From an uncultured Hymenobacter sp. (GTDB lineage Bacteria > Bacteroidota > Bacteroidia > Cytophagales > Hymenobacteraceae), in assembly GCA_913776615.1 (NCBI GenBank), contig CAJYPK010000042.1:82079-146078 (forward strand): a DNA stretch of 64,000 bases, read 5' to 3'. Shown piece by piece: positions 33,512 to 41,940 of this stretch (position 1 is the first letter of the stretch; every line of letters begins with the position of its first letter). The position numbers were made by a program, and so were the translations under genes. The notes under the pieces were generated by a model. That model searched no databases, was not told where the DNA came from, and saw nothing but the letters and a program-made list of their open reading frames with translations.

Positions 33512-34183
33512 CTAGAGTGGACTGTCCTTCGGCGCAAGGTCCAGCAATCGGTTGGCTAGCACGGCCAGCAGGACGCCGGCCAGCGGAGCGGCCATGTACA
33601 CCCAGGCCGCAGTAAGGTTACCACTTAGCAGGGCCGGAGCAAGCGAGCGGGCTGGGTTCATGGATGCTCCGCTGAGTGGACCGCCCACTAATGCTTCCAA
33701 TCCGACGGTGGCGCTAATAGTAAGGCCTACCAGCAAGCCTTGCTCGTAGTAGCTGGACGTGACGCGCAGAATAATGAGCATCAGCCAGAACGTGAGGCCT
33801 AGCTCCACCCCAAATGCCTGCGTGGCACTGTGGGCGGGCAGCGTAGCCCCCAGCGACGAGCCAGGGGCGGCTAGCAGCCACACCGCCCCGCTGCCCAAAA
33901 GCGCCCCTAGCAGCTGCGCCAGCACGTAGGGTAGCACCCGACGGCCCGGAAAGCGCCCCGCGGCCCAAAAGCCAATGGTCACAGCTGGGTTAACGTGGGC
34001 CCCACTCACGTGCCCGAGTCCCTGAATGATAATGAGTACAATAAGCCCGAAGGCAGCGGCCACCCCGCCGTGGCCAAGGTTGTGTGCCTGCTCGTCCACT
34101 ACCACCGCACCCGTCCCAAAAATCAGCAAAAAGGCTGTGCCGAGTATTTCGGCCAGCAGACATTGGCGGAGGGTAGGCGTCAT
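33512..34183 (-). CDS. Aquaporin/aquaglyceroporin (probable arsenite channel)
   Basis: A 223-aa MIP-family protein with six hydrophobic segments and both Asn-Pro-Ala boxes: SGAHVNPAVTIG and GASMNPARSLAP. The first fits HVNPAV of bacterial aquaporins. Next to arsS, as with aqpS in other ars operons, it probably lets arsenite or methylarsenicals cross the inner membrane down their gradient. Solute choice is inferred from the neighbourhood; the pore residues were not modelled. Confidence 0.88.
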   Translation of the reverse strand: MTPTLRQCLLAEILGTAFLLIFGTGAVVVDEQAHNLGHGGVAAAFGLIVLIIIQGLGHVSGAHVNPAVTIGFWAAGRFPGRRVLPYVLAQLLGALLGSGAVWLLAAPGSSLGATLPAHSATQAFGVELGLTFWLMLIILRVTSSYYEQGLLVGLTISATVGLEALVGGPLSGASMNPARSLAPALLSGNLTAAWVYMAAPLAGVLLAVLANRLLDLAPKDSPL

Positions 34184-34272
34184 AGGGTTGCCCCACTTTA
34201 GGGCCTGAAAAATAAGCGCCCGCGCTGGGCGCGGGCGACTGACTTAGAAGGAAAAGAAAGAGTTAGGGCTGC

Positions 34273-35322
34273 CTACACTACCGTGCCCCCGCAGCTGGAG
34301 CCGGCGCCGGCCGTGCACCCGTAGCAGTGCTGATTTAGCACGATGGGCCGCTGCGCCAGCGCCGCCGCGTCGAAGTCGCGGATGTGCTGGCTGGTACTGG
34401 CCACGTGCAGGTCGAGCATCTGATTGAAGTCACAGTCGTAGAGGCCACCGTCCCAGCCTACCGAAATGGTGTCGCGACACATCACCCCGGCCGCCGCCGT
34501 GGGGTTAAAAGCGGTCACCAGTTTCTCCATGTAGCCCGCGTAGTTACCCGATTCTACCAGGTAGTCCAGGAAACGGCTCACGGGCAGGTTTGTGATGGCG
34601 AACAGGCTGTTAAACACAATGCCGTGGTCTTTGAGCAGGGCCTGCTTGAACTGCCGCTCCAGCGCGGCCTGCGGGCCTGGCATGAAAGCGCCGGCTGGGT
34701 TATACACTAGGTTCAGTATCAGACCGGTGCCCGGTTGACCGTAGCCCACGGCGTTGAGCATTTTCAGGGCTTTTATCGAATCATTGAACACGCCGTCGCC
34801 GCGCTGGCGGTCGGTTTTGTCGGCCGAATAAAAGGGCAGCGAGCTGACCACTTCCACGCCGTGCTTTTTGAAGAACTCGGGCAGGTCGTGATACTTCTTG
34901 TTGGCCACGATGATGGTGAGGTTGCAGCGCACGAGCACCTTGCGGCCTAGGGCCGTAATCTGCTCCACAAACCACCGGAAGTCGGGGTTCATCTCGGGGG
35001 CTCCGCCGGTAAGGTCCACCGTTGGAATATCCGTTTGGGCCAGCGCATCGAGGCAGAGCTGCATCGTTTCGCGGGTCATGATTTCCTTGCGGTCGGGGCC
35101 AGCGTCGACGTGGCAGTGCTTGCACACTTGGTTACACATCTTGCCCACGTTGATTTGCAGCACCGCTGGCGCCACCGGCTTCAGCGGAAACAGCCCCGAC
35201 TCCTTCATTTTGGCGTGAAAGGGCGGCAAGTGCAGCACGTCCACTACTTCCTGGCGCAACACAGTGAGTTGAAAAGCCGAATCGGCGAGTTGACTGCCGG
35301 TGGCTTTGAGGGATTTTATCAT
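34273..35322 (-). CDS. arsS: Arsenosugar biosynthesis radical SAM protein ArsS
   Basis: A 349-aa radical SAM enzyme with the Fe-S motif C63-NQV-C67-KH-C70, followed by HVDAGPDRKE and VDLTGGAPEMNPDFRW (GGE-like motif). The Cys-rich C-terminus (HCYGCTAGAGSSCGG) would bind auxiliary clusters. ArsS transfers the 5'-deoxyadenosyl group of SAM to dimethylarsinous acid, giving dimethylarsinoyladenosine, the first arsenosugar precursor. It works after ArsM (39616). Length and motifs are normal. Confidence 0.95.
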   Translation of the reverse strand: MIKSLKATGSQLADSAFQLTVLRQEVVDVLHLPPFHAKMKESGLFPLKPVAPAVLQINVGKMCNQVCKHCHVDAGPDRKEIMTRETMQLCLDALAQTDIPTVDLTGGAPEMNPDFRWFVEQITALGRKVLVRCNLTIIVANKKYHDLPEFFKKHGVEVVSSLPFYSADKTDRQRGDGVFNDSIKALKMLNAVGYGQPGTGLILNLVYNPAGAFMPGPQAALERQFKQALLKDHGIVFNSLFAITNLPVSRFLDYLVESGNYAGYMEKLVTAFNPTAAAGVMCRDTISVGWDGGLYDCDFNQMLDLHVASTSQHIRDFDAAALAQRPIVLNQHCYGCTAGAGSSCGGTVV

Positions 35323-35370
35323 GAGGAGCAGGCTACCATGGTCTTGTTCTAGTCAGGAAGATAATCAACA

Positions 35371-35417
35371 AGAACGTCCTGCTTCAGCTAGCCGACGCTA
35401 ACTGAGCAGGACGTTCT
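35371..35417. terminator. Inverted repeat between two ars genes
   Basis: Arms AGAACGTCCTGCT (35371-35383) and AGCAGGACGTTCT (35405-35417). On the minus strand it follows the stop of the AhpD-like gene and is followed by TTGTTGATT. It resembles in sequence the terminator after arsM (GGAACGTCATGCTG). Confidence 0.55.
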
Positions 35418-35426
35418 GCATCACCA

Positions 35427-35759
35427 TTACATCGATAACTCTTTGACCTTATTCATCATCTGCACGCCGTGCACCAGGGTCGCGCCGCCGCGGATAGCAG
35501 CAGCTACGTGCACGGCTTCCATCATTTCAGGCTCGGTGCAGCCTTTTTCGAGGGTATCGGCCGAATAGGCATCAATACAGTAGGGGCATTGCACGGCGTG
35601 GGCAACGGCGAGGGCAATGAGGGATTTCTCGCGGGCCGTTAGGGCGCCTTCGGCAAAAACAGCGCCGTAGTAGGCAAAGAACTTATCGGCAAACTCCTTC
35701 TGAAACTCGCCGATGTTGCCAAATTTTTTGAGGTCAGCGGGATTGTAATACGTTTCCAT
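35427..35759 (-). CDS. Arsenosugar-associated AhpD-like (carboxymuconolactone decarboxylase) protein
   Basis: A 110-aa alpha-helical protein with the redox motif CPYCIDAY (CxxC) and ALAVAHAVQ before it, typical of AhpD/CMD folds. A dedicated subfamily of these is regularly encoded beside arsS in arsenosugar clusters and is named peroxidase-like. It may reduce or protect an arsenical intermediate, but no reaction is proven. It lies between arsS and the SDR gene on the same strand. Confidence 0.9.
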   Translation of the reverse strand: METYYNPADLKKFGNIGEFQKEFADKFFAYYGAVFAEGALTAREKSLIALAVAHAVQCPYCIDAYSADTLEKGCTEPEMMEAVHVAAAIRGGATLVHGVQMMNKVKELSM

Positions 35760-35812
35760 AAAGCAGGTTTTACTTAAATACGAAAAAAGGACTGGCTACA
35801 GATTGCCGGAGA

Positions 35813-36646
35813 CTATTCGTAGAGGTTTCGCATTCGGCGCTGGGAAGTTAGCACCACCCAATCGCCCAGCCGCGGCAGCAGCGAATGCACCACTAGGATG
35901 AGCCGGCCCAGGGCCGAAATAACCGTGCGTTGCCGCCGCCGCTGCACGTGCCGCAGGATGATGGCCGCCACCTGCGCCTGTGACTTTTGCCAGCGTGGCG
36001 GACGGTGCGCAATGGGCACGGGCTGGCCCGCCGCGTCGAGCACGCGCTTGTCGGGGTCATTCTGGGTAAAGCCAATGTGCACCACCCCGAAATGGACGCC
36101 CGTGTCGGCCAGTTCGAGCCGTAGCGTGTGAGCCAGGTTAGCCAGCGCGGCTTTGCCGGCGCAGTAGGCGGAGCCACTTGGCATACCGTTGAGAGCCGAA
36201 ATGGAAGAAATGAACGTAACGCTGCCCCTAGTCTCAATAAGGTGGGGTAGGGCTGCTTTAAGCGGGTACACCGAGCCGTACACGTTGCTGTCGAGCACTT
36301 GCCGAAACACTTCCGGCTGCATGTCGGCAAAGTACGCCCGCTGCGAAATGCTGGCGTTGGTAATTAAGATGTCAAGCCGGCCGAAGTGCGTAATAGCCGT
36401 GGCCACTAGGCGCTCGCAGGCAGCGTAGTCGGTGATGTCGGCCACGCAGGCTGCCACTCGGTAGCCCTCGGCGGCCAGGGCCTGGCGGGTGTGCTCCAGG
36501 CGCTCGGTCTGGCGGCCATTGAGTATCACGGCGGCTCCCTGCTGGCAAAAGGCGCGGGCCGTTTCACGGCCAATGCCGGACTCTGACCCCGTAATCAAGG
36601 CAACCTGGCCCGCTAAGCGACCCACCTGGTTACGAAACATAGCCAT
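35813..36646 (-). CDS. Short-chain dehydrogenase/reductase
   Basis: A 277-aa SDR from MAMFRNQVGRLAGQ. It has TGSESGIGRETA (TGxxxGxG), DILITNASIS, a Ser and YCAGKAALANLAH (YxxxK), the complete classical SDR set. Its ATG lies within the end of the epimerase gene (17-nt overlap), so it is translationally coupled to it. It may act on a sugar or polyol part of the arsenosugar; substrate unknown. Confidence 0.88.
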   Translation of the reverse strand: MAMFRNQVGRLAGQVALITGSESGIGRETARAFCQQGAAVILNGRQTERLEHTRQALAAEGYRVAACVADITDYAACERLVATAITHFGRLDILITNASISQRAYFADMQPEVFRQVLDSNVYGSVYPLKAALPHLIETRGSVTFISSISALNGMPSGSAYCAGKAALANLAHTLRLELADTGVHFGVVHIGFTQNDPDKRVLDAAGQPVPIAHRPPRWQKSQAQVAAIILRHVQRRRQRTVISALGRLILVVHSLLPRLGDWVVLTSQRRMRNLYE

Positions 36647-37655
36647 GAGTTTTAAACCAGTCGAAGGCTTCGCCAACCGCTTGGCGAATAGAAGTTTGGG
36701 GCAGGGCCAATTCCGTGCGGGCTTTCTGCGGCGTGAAGTAGTGGCCGTCGTTAGCCACGGCTACCATCGCGGAGTTTACCTGCGCCGGGCGACCCGTAAA
36801 AAGCGTCTTGAGGTCACATACTAAGCCGTAAAAGTTGGCTAGCGCTGGAGGTACCGGCCAACGCGGCGGTTCTACGCCTACCACGTGGGCCATGAGGGCG
36901 AAGGCTTCGCGGTAGCTCAGGTTTTCATTGCCCAGGATGTAGGACTCGCCCACCCGTCCTTGCGTGAGGGCATTAACCGTGGCCACGGCCACGTCGTGCA
37001 CGTGCACGTAGTTTTTGCCGCCTATCGGGTAGCCGGGTAGACGGCCCGCCAGCAGTTCGAGCAGCAGCGTGCCCGACGTAGGTTTGGCATCGCCGGGACC
37101 CAGCATAAAGGTGGGGTGCACCAGCACAGCGGGCAGCTGCTCGTTGGCTACGGCGCGTAGCACGCGGTTGGTGGCGGCGCGTTTGCTGTCCATGTAGGCA
37201 AGGCCGTAGCGGCGGCCGGCGTAGGGCCGGGTTTCGTCGCCGGGCCGGGCCTTGGTGCCAAAGCCGAAGACGTTGGCGGTGCCCACGTACACTAGGCATT
37301 CAACCCCTCCCTTGCGCGCCAGGCGCAGGGCCTGCTCGGTACCGTGAATATTGGTATTCCAAGTGGCTCGGCTGCGGGCCGGATTTACTTGAGCCACCGC
37401 AGCGGCATGAATGATGGCGCCACAACCCCCGATAGCTTCGGCTAGGGCGGCTTTACGCACTACTTGTGCGAGGTCTAGTTCACACACCTCAACGGGCATC
37501 GACTGCAAGGAGGGTAAGGCCGCCGGGGCCGCGCTGCCCGGCCGCACCAAAGCCCGCACAGGGTAGCCCCGGCGCAGCAGTTCGGCCACGAGGTGACGAC
37601 CCAAAAAGCCATTGGCACCGGTCACGAGCACACGGGGAAGAAGAGTCAGCAACAC
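36630..37655 (-). CDS. NAD-dependent epimerase/dehydratase-like SDR
   Basis: A 341-aa extended SDR with VTGANGFLGRHLV at the N-terminus, VIHAAAV-like IIHAAAVAQVNPAR, and YGLAYMDSKRAATN (active-site Tyr and Lys). A CheB-like or second domain is absent; length is normal for the family. It starts 3 bp after the glycosyltransferase stop and runs into the next SDR, forming one operon. It probably modifies a nucleotide sugar or an arsenosugar/lipid intermediate, by inference from the cluster. Confidence 0.88.
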   Translation of the reverse strand: MLLTLLPRVLVTGANGFLGRHLVAELLRRGYPVRALVRPGSAAPAALPSLQSMPVEVCELDLAQVVRKAALAEAIGGCGAIIHAAAVAQVNPARSRATWNTNIHGTEQALRLARKGGVECLVYVGTANVFGFGTKARPGDETRPYAGRRYGLAYMDSKRAATNRVLRAVANEQLPAVLVHPTFMLGPGDAKPTSGTLLLELLAGRLPGYPIGGKNYVHVHDVAVATVNALTQGRVGESYILGNENLSYREAFALMAHVVGVEPPRWPVPPALANFYGLVCDLKTLFTGRPAQVNSAMVAVANDGHYFTPQKARTELALPQTSIRQAVGEAFDWFKTHGYVS

Positions 37656-37658
37656 TAG

Positions 37659-38345
37659 CTAGCGGTAGTTAAGCATCCGCTTGTAGGTGCGGGCGATGCG
37701 GGGGGTAGGCTGCTTGAGGAAGTACAGGGCGAAGGCCGTTAGGTTCGCAATTTGGACGCGGAGCCAGCTATTAGTCTCATACTTCCGGGCCGACACCACT
37801 ACGTCTAATGGTACGATGTAAAAGCTGGCCACCCGCTGAATACGCTGAATAATCTCGAAATCCTCCATGATGACAAACTGCTCGTTGAAGCCCCCCAGCT
37901 GCTCAAACAGCGCCCGGGTGACAAACAGCGTCTGGTCGCCTCCCCGGCTCATAATGCCTTTAAAGCGAGTGCCGTAGCTGTTTATGCGCAGCAGCGGGTG
38001 CGGCGAGTCGAAGCGGAAACGGTAGCAGCCCGCCGCGTGGCCTTGGGCCACGGCCGCCTGCACGGTGGCCACGTAGTCGGGGTGAATGCCCACATCGGCG
38101 TGCACGAAGTAGAAGATGTCCCCGCGCGCGTGCTGGGCGCCGTAATTCAGCTGGGCCGCGCGGCCCGGCTTGGGAGCTTCCAGCACGGTGGCGCCGGCGA
38201 CTCGGGCGGCTTCGGCCGTGCCGTCGGGACTGCGGGCATCTACCACCAGAATTTCGATGGAGCCTGGCGGAGCATAGCGGCGGAGGTCGGCCACCAGTCG
38301 CCCGATGTTCGCAACTTCGTTGTAGGTCGGAATAATTACGCTGAG
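37659..38345 (-). CDS. TIGR04283 family arsenosugar glycosyltransferase (copy 1)
   Basis: A 228-aa GT-A enzyme from MLSVIIPTYNEVANIGRLVADL. It shows VVDARSPDGTAEAA, KPGRAAQLNYGAQ and FVHADVGIHPD (DxD-like), and GGDQTLFV. This is the TIGR04283 subfamily tied to arsenosugar loci. It lacks membrane helices except a hydrophobic C-terminal stretch (FALYFL). A second member is at 49068, with about 50% visible identity in the motif blocks. Acceptor unknown. Confidence 0.9.
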   Translation of the reverse strand, partial: LSVIIPTYNEVANIGRLVADLRRYAPPGSIEILVVDARSPDGTAEAARVAGATVLEAPKPGRAAQLNYGAQHARGDIFYFVHADVGIHPDYVATVQAAVAQGHAAGCYRFRFDSPHPLLRINSYGTRFKGIMSRGGDQTLFVTRALFEQLGGFNEQFVIMEDFEIIQRIQRVASFYIVPLDVVVSARKYETNSWLRVQIANLTAFALYFLKQPTPRIARTYKRMLNYR

Positions 38346-38404
38346 CATACGGGCTGAACTGCTACGGAGCCGCAACTTCCGCATGAATTGGCAAAGACGA
38401 GGTT

Positions 38405-38661
38405 TGACGGATTAAAAAGCTTCCCCGACCGTAAGGCAAAAGCCACCTGATTATTGCCCTAGGCCGTAATCGAGGCGCACGTTGTAGTGCACCTACGCCC
38501 CCGAATACTACCGCGCCGAGGCGCTTGAACACGTCCACGCGCAACTCCGCTTGCACCAGGGCACTATTCTGGTCGCGGTAGCGGCCTTCGTAGTAGCCAC
38601 GCAATCGACGCGAGCCACCTAGCAGTGACAGAGCATTAAATGGAGCGGTGTTCAGCAGCAC
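38405..38661 (-). pseudogene. BamA/D15-type outer-membrane protein C-terminal remnant
   Basis: The minus strand reads PFNALSLLGGSRRLRGYYEG and RYRDQNSALVQAELR, a hallmark of BamA/D15 beta-barrels. It shifts frame near 38490, where YNVRLDYGLG and GFCLTVGEAF continue to a stop: the normal barrel ending, interrupted by a TAA after LGQ. Only about the last 90 residues remain, with a frameshift or deletion. It marks old rearrangement before the divergent ars genes. Confidence 0.7.
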
Positions 38662-38759
38662 GGCAGAAAAGTAAGTTTCTGAAGTCTACGAAATTGCGGT
38701 GGCAGAGAGATTGCCGGGCGGCAATCTTTACGGCGGCCCTTTTCCGTATGTAGCCCCCA

Positions 38760-39572
38760 ATGAATAAGCTCATGAAAACCTCGACCCTGGCCGCCCTGGT
38801 GCTGGCGGCCGGCACACTTACCGCCGTAGCCGTAGTGGTGCCTGGCCTCAACCCGGTGCCGGAGCCCACCTACACCGTGGCTGCCACCGGGGCGCTTGTT
38901 GACCACAGCGCCTACGACAAGCTACTCAAAAAGCACGTAACTGTCCAAGGATTAGTTGACTACAAAGGGTTTAAGGCCGATGAAACGGTTTTCAATCAAT
39001 ACTTGGCCTTATTAAGCAAAAACCCGCCGGCCGCCAACTGGAGCAAGGCCGACCAGATGAGCTACTGGATTAACGCCTACAATGCCTACACCATCCGCCT
39101 TATCCTCGACCACTATCCGGTGCAGAGTATTAAGGACATTGGCTCCAAAATCAAGATTCCCTTCGTCACCACGCCCTGGGCGGCCAAATTTTTCAGTATT
39201 GGTGGCGAGAAAATGAGCCTCGACAACATCGAGCACGGCATTCTGCGCAAGAAATTCGACGACCCGCGCATCCACTTCGCGCTGGTGTGCGCGTCTATCT
39301 CCTGCCCGCGCCTGCGCAACGAGGCCTACACGGCCGCCCAGCTGGAAAAACAGCTCGACGACCAGGGGCGCGACTTTTTGAACAACCCGGCCAAGAATAA
39401 AATCAGCAAGTCGGAGGCCCAACTCTCGAAGTACTTCGACTGGTACAAGGGCGACTGGCAGAAAAATGGCCAGTCGGTGGTGAAATGGGTCAACCGCTAC
39501 TCGACCACTAAGATTGACGACAACACCAAGATTACTTACCTAGACTATAACTGGAACCTGAACAAGCAGTAA
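38760..39572 (+). CDS. DUF547 domain protein
   Basis: A 270-aa exported protein: N-terminal signal-like helix (STLAALVLAAGTLTAVAVV), then DUF547 with VDYKGFKAD, QMSYWINAYNAYTIRLIL, SLDNIEHGILRKKFDDPRIHFALVCASISCPRLR. The Cys pair in CASISCP is conserved in the family. Such genes recur in arsenosugar clusters. The biochemical role is unknown. It heads a plus-strand operon with arsM and DUF6134. Confidence 0.88.
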   Translation: MNKLMKTSTLAALVLAAGTLTAVAVVVPGLNPVPEPTYTVAATGALVDHSAYDKLLKKHVTVQGLVDYKGFKADETVFNQYLALLSKNPPAANWSKADQMSYWINAYNAYTIRLILDHYPVQSIKDIGSKIKIPFVTTPWAAKFFSIGGEKMSLDNIEHGILRKKFDDPRIHFALVCASISCPRLRNEAYTAAQLEKQLDDQGRDFLNNPAKNKISKSEAQLSKYFDWYKGDWQKNGQSVVKWVNRYSTTKIDDNTKITYLDYNWNLNKQ

Positions 39573-39615
39573 CCCAGCCGTAGCTTCGTCTACCACGCTA
39601 CTTCTCTCCCTATTC

Positions 39616-40584
39616 ATGAGTTACCTCGAAACCACCGCCGACGTGTACCGCCAGGCAGCTCAGGAGCCCCAGGTGGGCCTCTGCTGTACTACTAACCCCG
39701 TGTGGCAGCTGCCTGGCCTCAGCATTCCGCAGCGCATGTTGAGCATGAACTACGGCTGCGGCAGCACCGTGAACCCACGCGACCTGACTAACTCGCCCAC
39801 TGTGCTCTACGTGGGCGTGGGCGGCGGCATGGAGCTGCTGCAATTTTCCTACTTCAGCCGCCGGCCGGGCGCCGTCATTGGCGTAGACGTGGTGAGCGAA
39901 ATGCTCGACGCCTCGCGGGAGAACATGCAAACGGCCGCCGAACAAAACGAATGGTTTCAGCCGGAATTTGTGGACTTGCGTGCGGGTGATGCGTTGCACC
40001 TGCCGGTGGCCGATGAGAGCGTGGATGTAGCGGCCCAGAATTGCTTGTTCAACATCTTCAAGCTCGACGACCTGCGCCGCGCCCTGCAGGAAACCTACCG
40101 CGTGCTCAAGCCCCACGGCCGCCTTGTGATGTCGGACCCGACCTGCGAGCAGCCCATGAGCGACGAGCTGCGGGCCGACGAGCGCCTGCGCGCCCTCTGC
40201 CTCACGGGCTCGCTGCCCCTGCAGGAGTACCTCAATATGATAACCGAGGTAGGCTTCGGCACCGTAGAAGTGCGGGCCAAGCGCGCCTACCGCGTGCTCT
40301 CGCCCCAGCACTACGCCACCGATGAGCTGATTTTCATCGAGAGCGTGGAGGTGTGCGCCATCAAGGACCCCATGCCGGCCGATGGGCCCTGCATTTTCAC
40401 CGGTCGCACCGCCATCTACTACGGCCCGGACGAGTACTTCGATGACCACAAGGGCCACGTGCTGCTGCAGAACCAGCCCCTGGCCGTCTGCGACAAAACG
40501 GCCGGTGCCCTGGCTAGCCTAGGCCGCGACGACATCTTTATCTCGCCCTCGACCTACCACTACGATGGTGGTGGCTGCTGCTAA
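39616..40584 (+). CDS. arsM: Arsenite methyltransferase ArsM (arsenosugar type)
   Basis: A 322-aa SAM-dependent methyltransferase: LCCTTNPVWQLPGL near residue 22 (arsenic-binding Cys pair), VLYVGVGGGMELLQFSYF (SAM motif I), FVDLRAGDALHLPVAD, and CLFNIFKLDD. The C-terminal part is the extension of arsenosugar-type ArsM and ends in YDGGGCC. It methylates As(III) to dimethylarsenical, the substrate of ArsS. Following hairpin at 40606 is its terminator. Confidence 0.94.
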   Translation: MSYLETTADVYRQAAQEPQVGLCCTTNPVWQLPGLSIPQRMLSMNYGCGSTVNPRDLTNSPTVLYVGVGGGMELLQFSYFSRRPGAVIGVDVVSEMLDASRENMQTAAEQNEWFQPEFVDLRAGDALHLPVADESVDVAAQNCLFNIFKLDDLRRALQETYRVLKPHGRLVMSDPTCEQPMSDELRADERLRALCLTGSLPLQEYLNMITEVGFGTVEVRAKRAYRVLSPQHYATDELIFIESVEVCAIKDPMPADGPCIFTGRTAIYYGPDEYFDDHKGHVLLQNQPLAVCDKTAGALASLGRDDIFISPSTYHYDGGGCC

Positions 40585-40605
40585 GTAGCCCTTGAAAAAC
40601 CTCTC

Positions 40606-40648
40606 GGAACGTCATGCTGCGCCTTGTTCAGCATGACGTTCCCTTTTT
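40606..40648 (+). terminator. Intrinsic terminator after arsM
   Basis: Perfect 14-bp arms GGAACGTCATGCTG (40606-40619) and CAGCATGACGTTCC (40629-40642), 9-nt loop, then CTTTTTAA. Confidence 0.85.
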
Positions 40649-40669
40649 AACTCTAGTAGTTAGGCCAGT

Positions 40670-41293
40670 ATGTTCCTTTCCGTTCTGCTTTTAAGCAGTT
40701 TCTTGCCGTTGAGTGCTTCGGCTAAGGCACCGCCGCCACCCGCTGCGGCGGAGGTGCGCCATTACAGCATAGAGGTGGCGGGCATTCGGGTCGGAACGAT
40801 GACGGCTACGCGGCAAGCCGCCGCGAGCCCGGATGTGACCTACTCGCTGGTAAGCGACGTGAAGGTTAATTTTTTGCTCTACCACCTCAAGATTTACTAT
40901 CAGGTAACCAACCATTTCCATAACGGTCAGCTGCTGCTCTCGACGGTGGAAGCCCACACCAATCAAGGCGATTTCGCTTCGCGCACCGAGTGGAAGGGCG
41001 ACCACTACGACATCGTGGCCGACCAGTACAAGCACCACTACAAGGCTACCGAAACGCAGCCTATCCGCTACGCGGTGACCAATATGTTTTTTGGCGAGCC
41101 ACCCGCCGGTCAGGCGCGGGCATTTGCTGAATATTTCGGTGACTACTTTGTCCTGAGCCGGGGTAAGGCGGGTAGCTGGCAGGCCGTGCGCGATGGCCGT
41201 GAGGATGAGTATCAGTACGCCAACGGCCAGCTGGTAAAGATTATCAAAAAGAACCCGCTCAAGAACTTCATCATCCGCCTGCTGCCGGAATAG
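40670..41293 (+). CDS. DUF6134 family exported protein
   Basis: A 207-aa protein with a signal peptide (MFLSVLLLSSFLPLSASA, cleavage near residue 18). The body is beta-rich: HYSIEVAGIRVGTMTATRQ, FLLYHLKIYYQVTNHF, MFFGEPP and EYFGDYF. This fits DUF6134, which occurs in envelope proteins near arsenosugar and lipid genes. Role unknown. It follows arsM after the terminator. Confidence 0.82.
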   Translation: MFLSVLLLSSFLPLSASAKAPPPPAAAEVRHYSIEVAGIRVGTMTATRQAAASPDVTYSLVSDVKVNFLLYHLKIYYQVTNHFHNGQLLLSTVEAHTNQGDFASRTEWKGDHYDIVADQYKHHYKATETQPIRYAVTNMFFGEPPAGQARAFAEYFGDYFVLSRGKAGSWQAVRDGREDEYQYANGQLVKIIKKNPLKNFIIRLLPE

Positions 41294-41324
41294 CTTAAAC
41301 GCTTAGCGGGCCACTCGTAAGAAA

Positions 41325-41843
41325 TTAATACACTTTCTGACCGCGCCGGAGCCAGATGCCCCAGGTGGGCGAGTAGGCGTGCACCCGGGTGGTGGGCTGG
41401 TTTACTTCCGTGACGACGGGTTGCCCCTCATTGACCCACTCGAAGATGCCGCCGTAGAGGTTGCGCACGTTAGTAAAGCCGGCGTGCCGAAGCTGGGTGC
41501 CGATTTTCTCGCTGCGGGCGCCGACTGAGCAGTACACCACCAGCGGCGCGTTTTTGGGCAAGTCCTTCACGGCCGCCAGCGAAAAGGTATCGTAGCCCAC
41601 CAGCCGCGCCCCGCGCAGGTGGCTAACGGCAAACTCTGGAGCTTCGCGGGTGTCGAGCAGGATGGGCGCGGGCTGCTGCCGCAGCTGGGCTACGCTTACG
41701 AAGGGCACCGACTCTTTGAGCAGGCCGTGGAGCATGACTGAGTAAAGAGGATTGGTGGTTGCGGGGGCGTCGGGCTGGCGGTGCTGGCAAGCTACAAACC
41801 CCAGCAATGCCAACACCCCGAGCCACGAAAAAAAGCGTGTCAT
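41325..41843 (-). CDS. Rhodanese-like lipoprotein
   Basis: A 172-aa protein with a lipobox (LLGFVAC, Cys19). The rhodanese domain has LLDTREAPEFAVSHLRGA, and the active-site loop YCSVGARSEK with the catalytic Cys. It would sit in the periplasm, tethered to a membrane, and transfer sulfur or reduce thiols. Thioarsenicals are a conceivable substrate, given the neighbours, but this is speculation. It is convergent with the DUF6134 gene. Confidence 0.88.
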   Translation of the reverse strand: MTRFFSWLGVLALLGFVACQHRQPDAPATTNPLYSVMLHGLLKESVPFVSVAQLRQQPAPILLDTREAPEFAVSHLRGARLVGYDTFSLAAVKDLPKNAPLVVYCSVGARSEKIGTQLRHAGFTNVRNLYGGIFEWVNEGQPVVTEVNQPTTRVHAYSPTWGIWLRRGQKVY

Positions 41844-41940
41844 ATAGCTGCCGATGAAATGAGGATACTGGCTGCCCTAGGCTGGACAGGCTGGGTAGCT
41901 ACGTAGCCGTGAAGCCGAGCGATTGATTGGGCCTAGCCAG

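Noticed and set aside
39610..40458. 282-codon minus-strand frame opposite arsM
   Set aside because: Shadow of arsM; composition is His/Val/Ala-rich as expected for complementary GC-rich codons.
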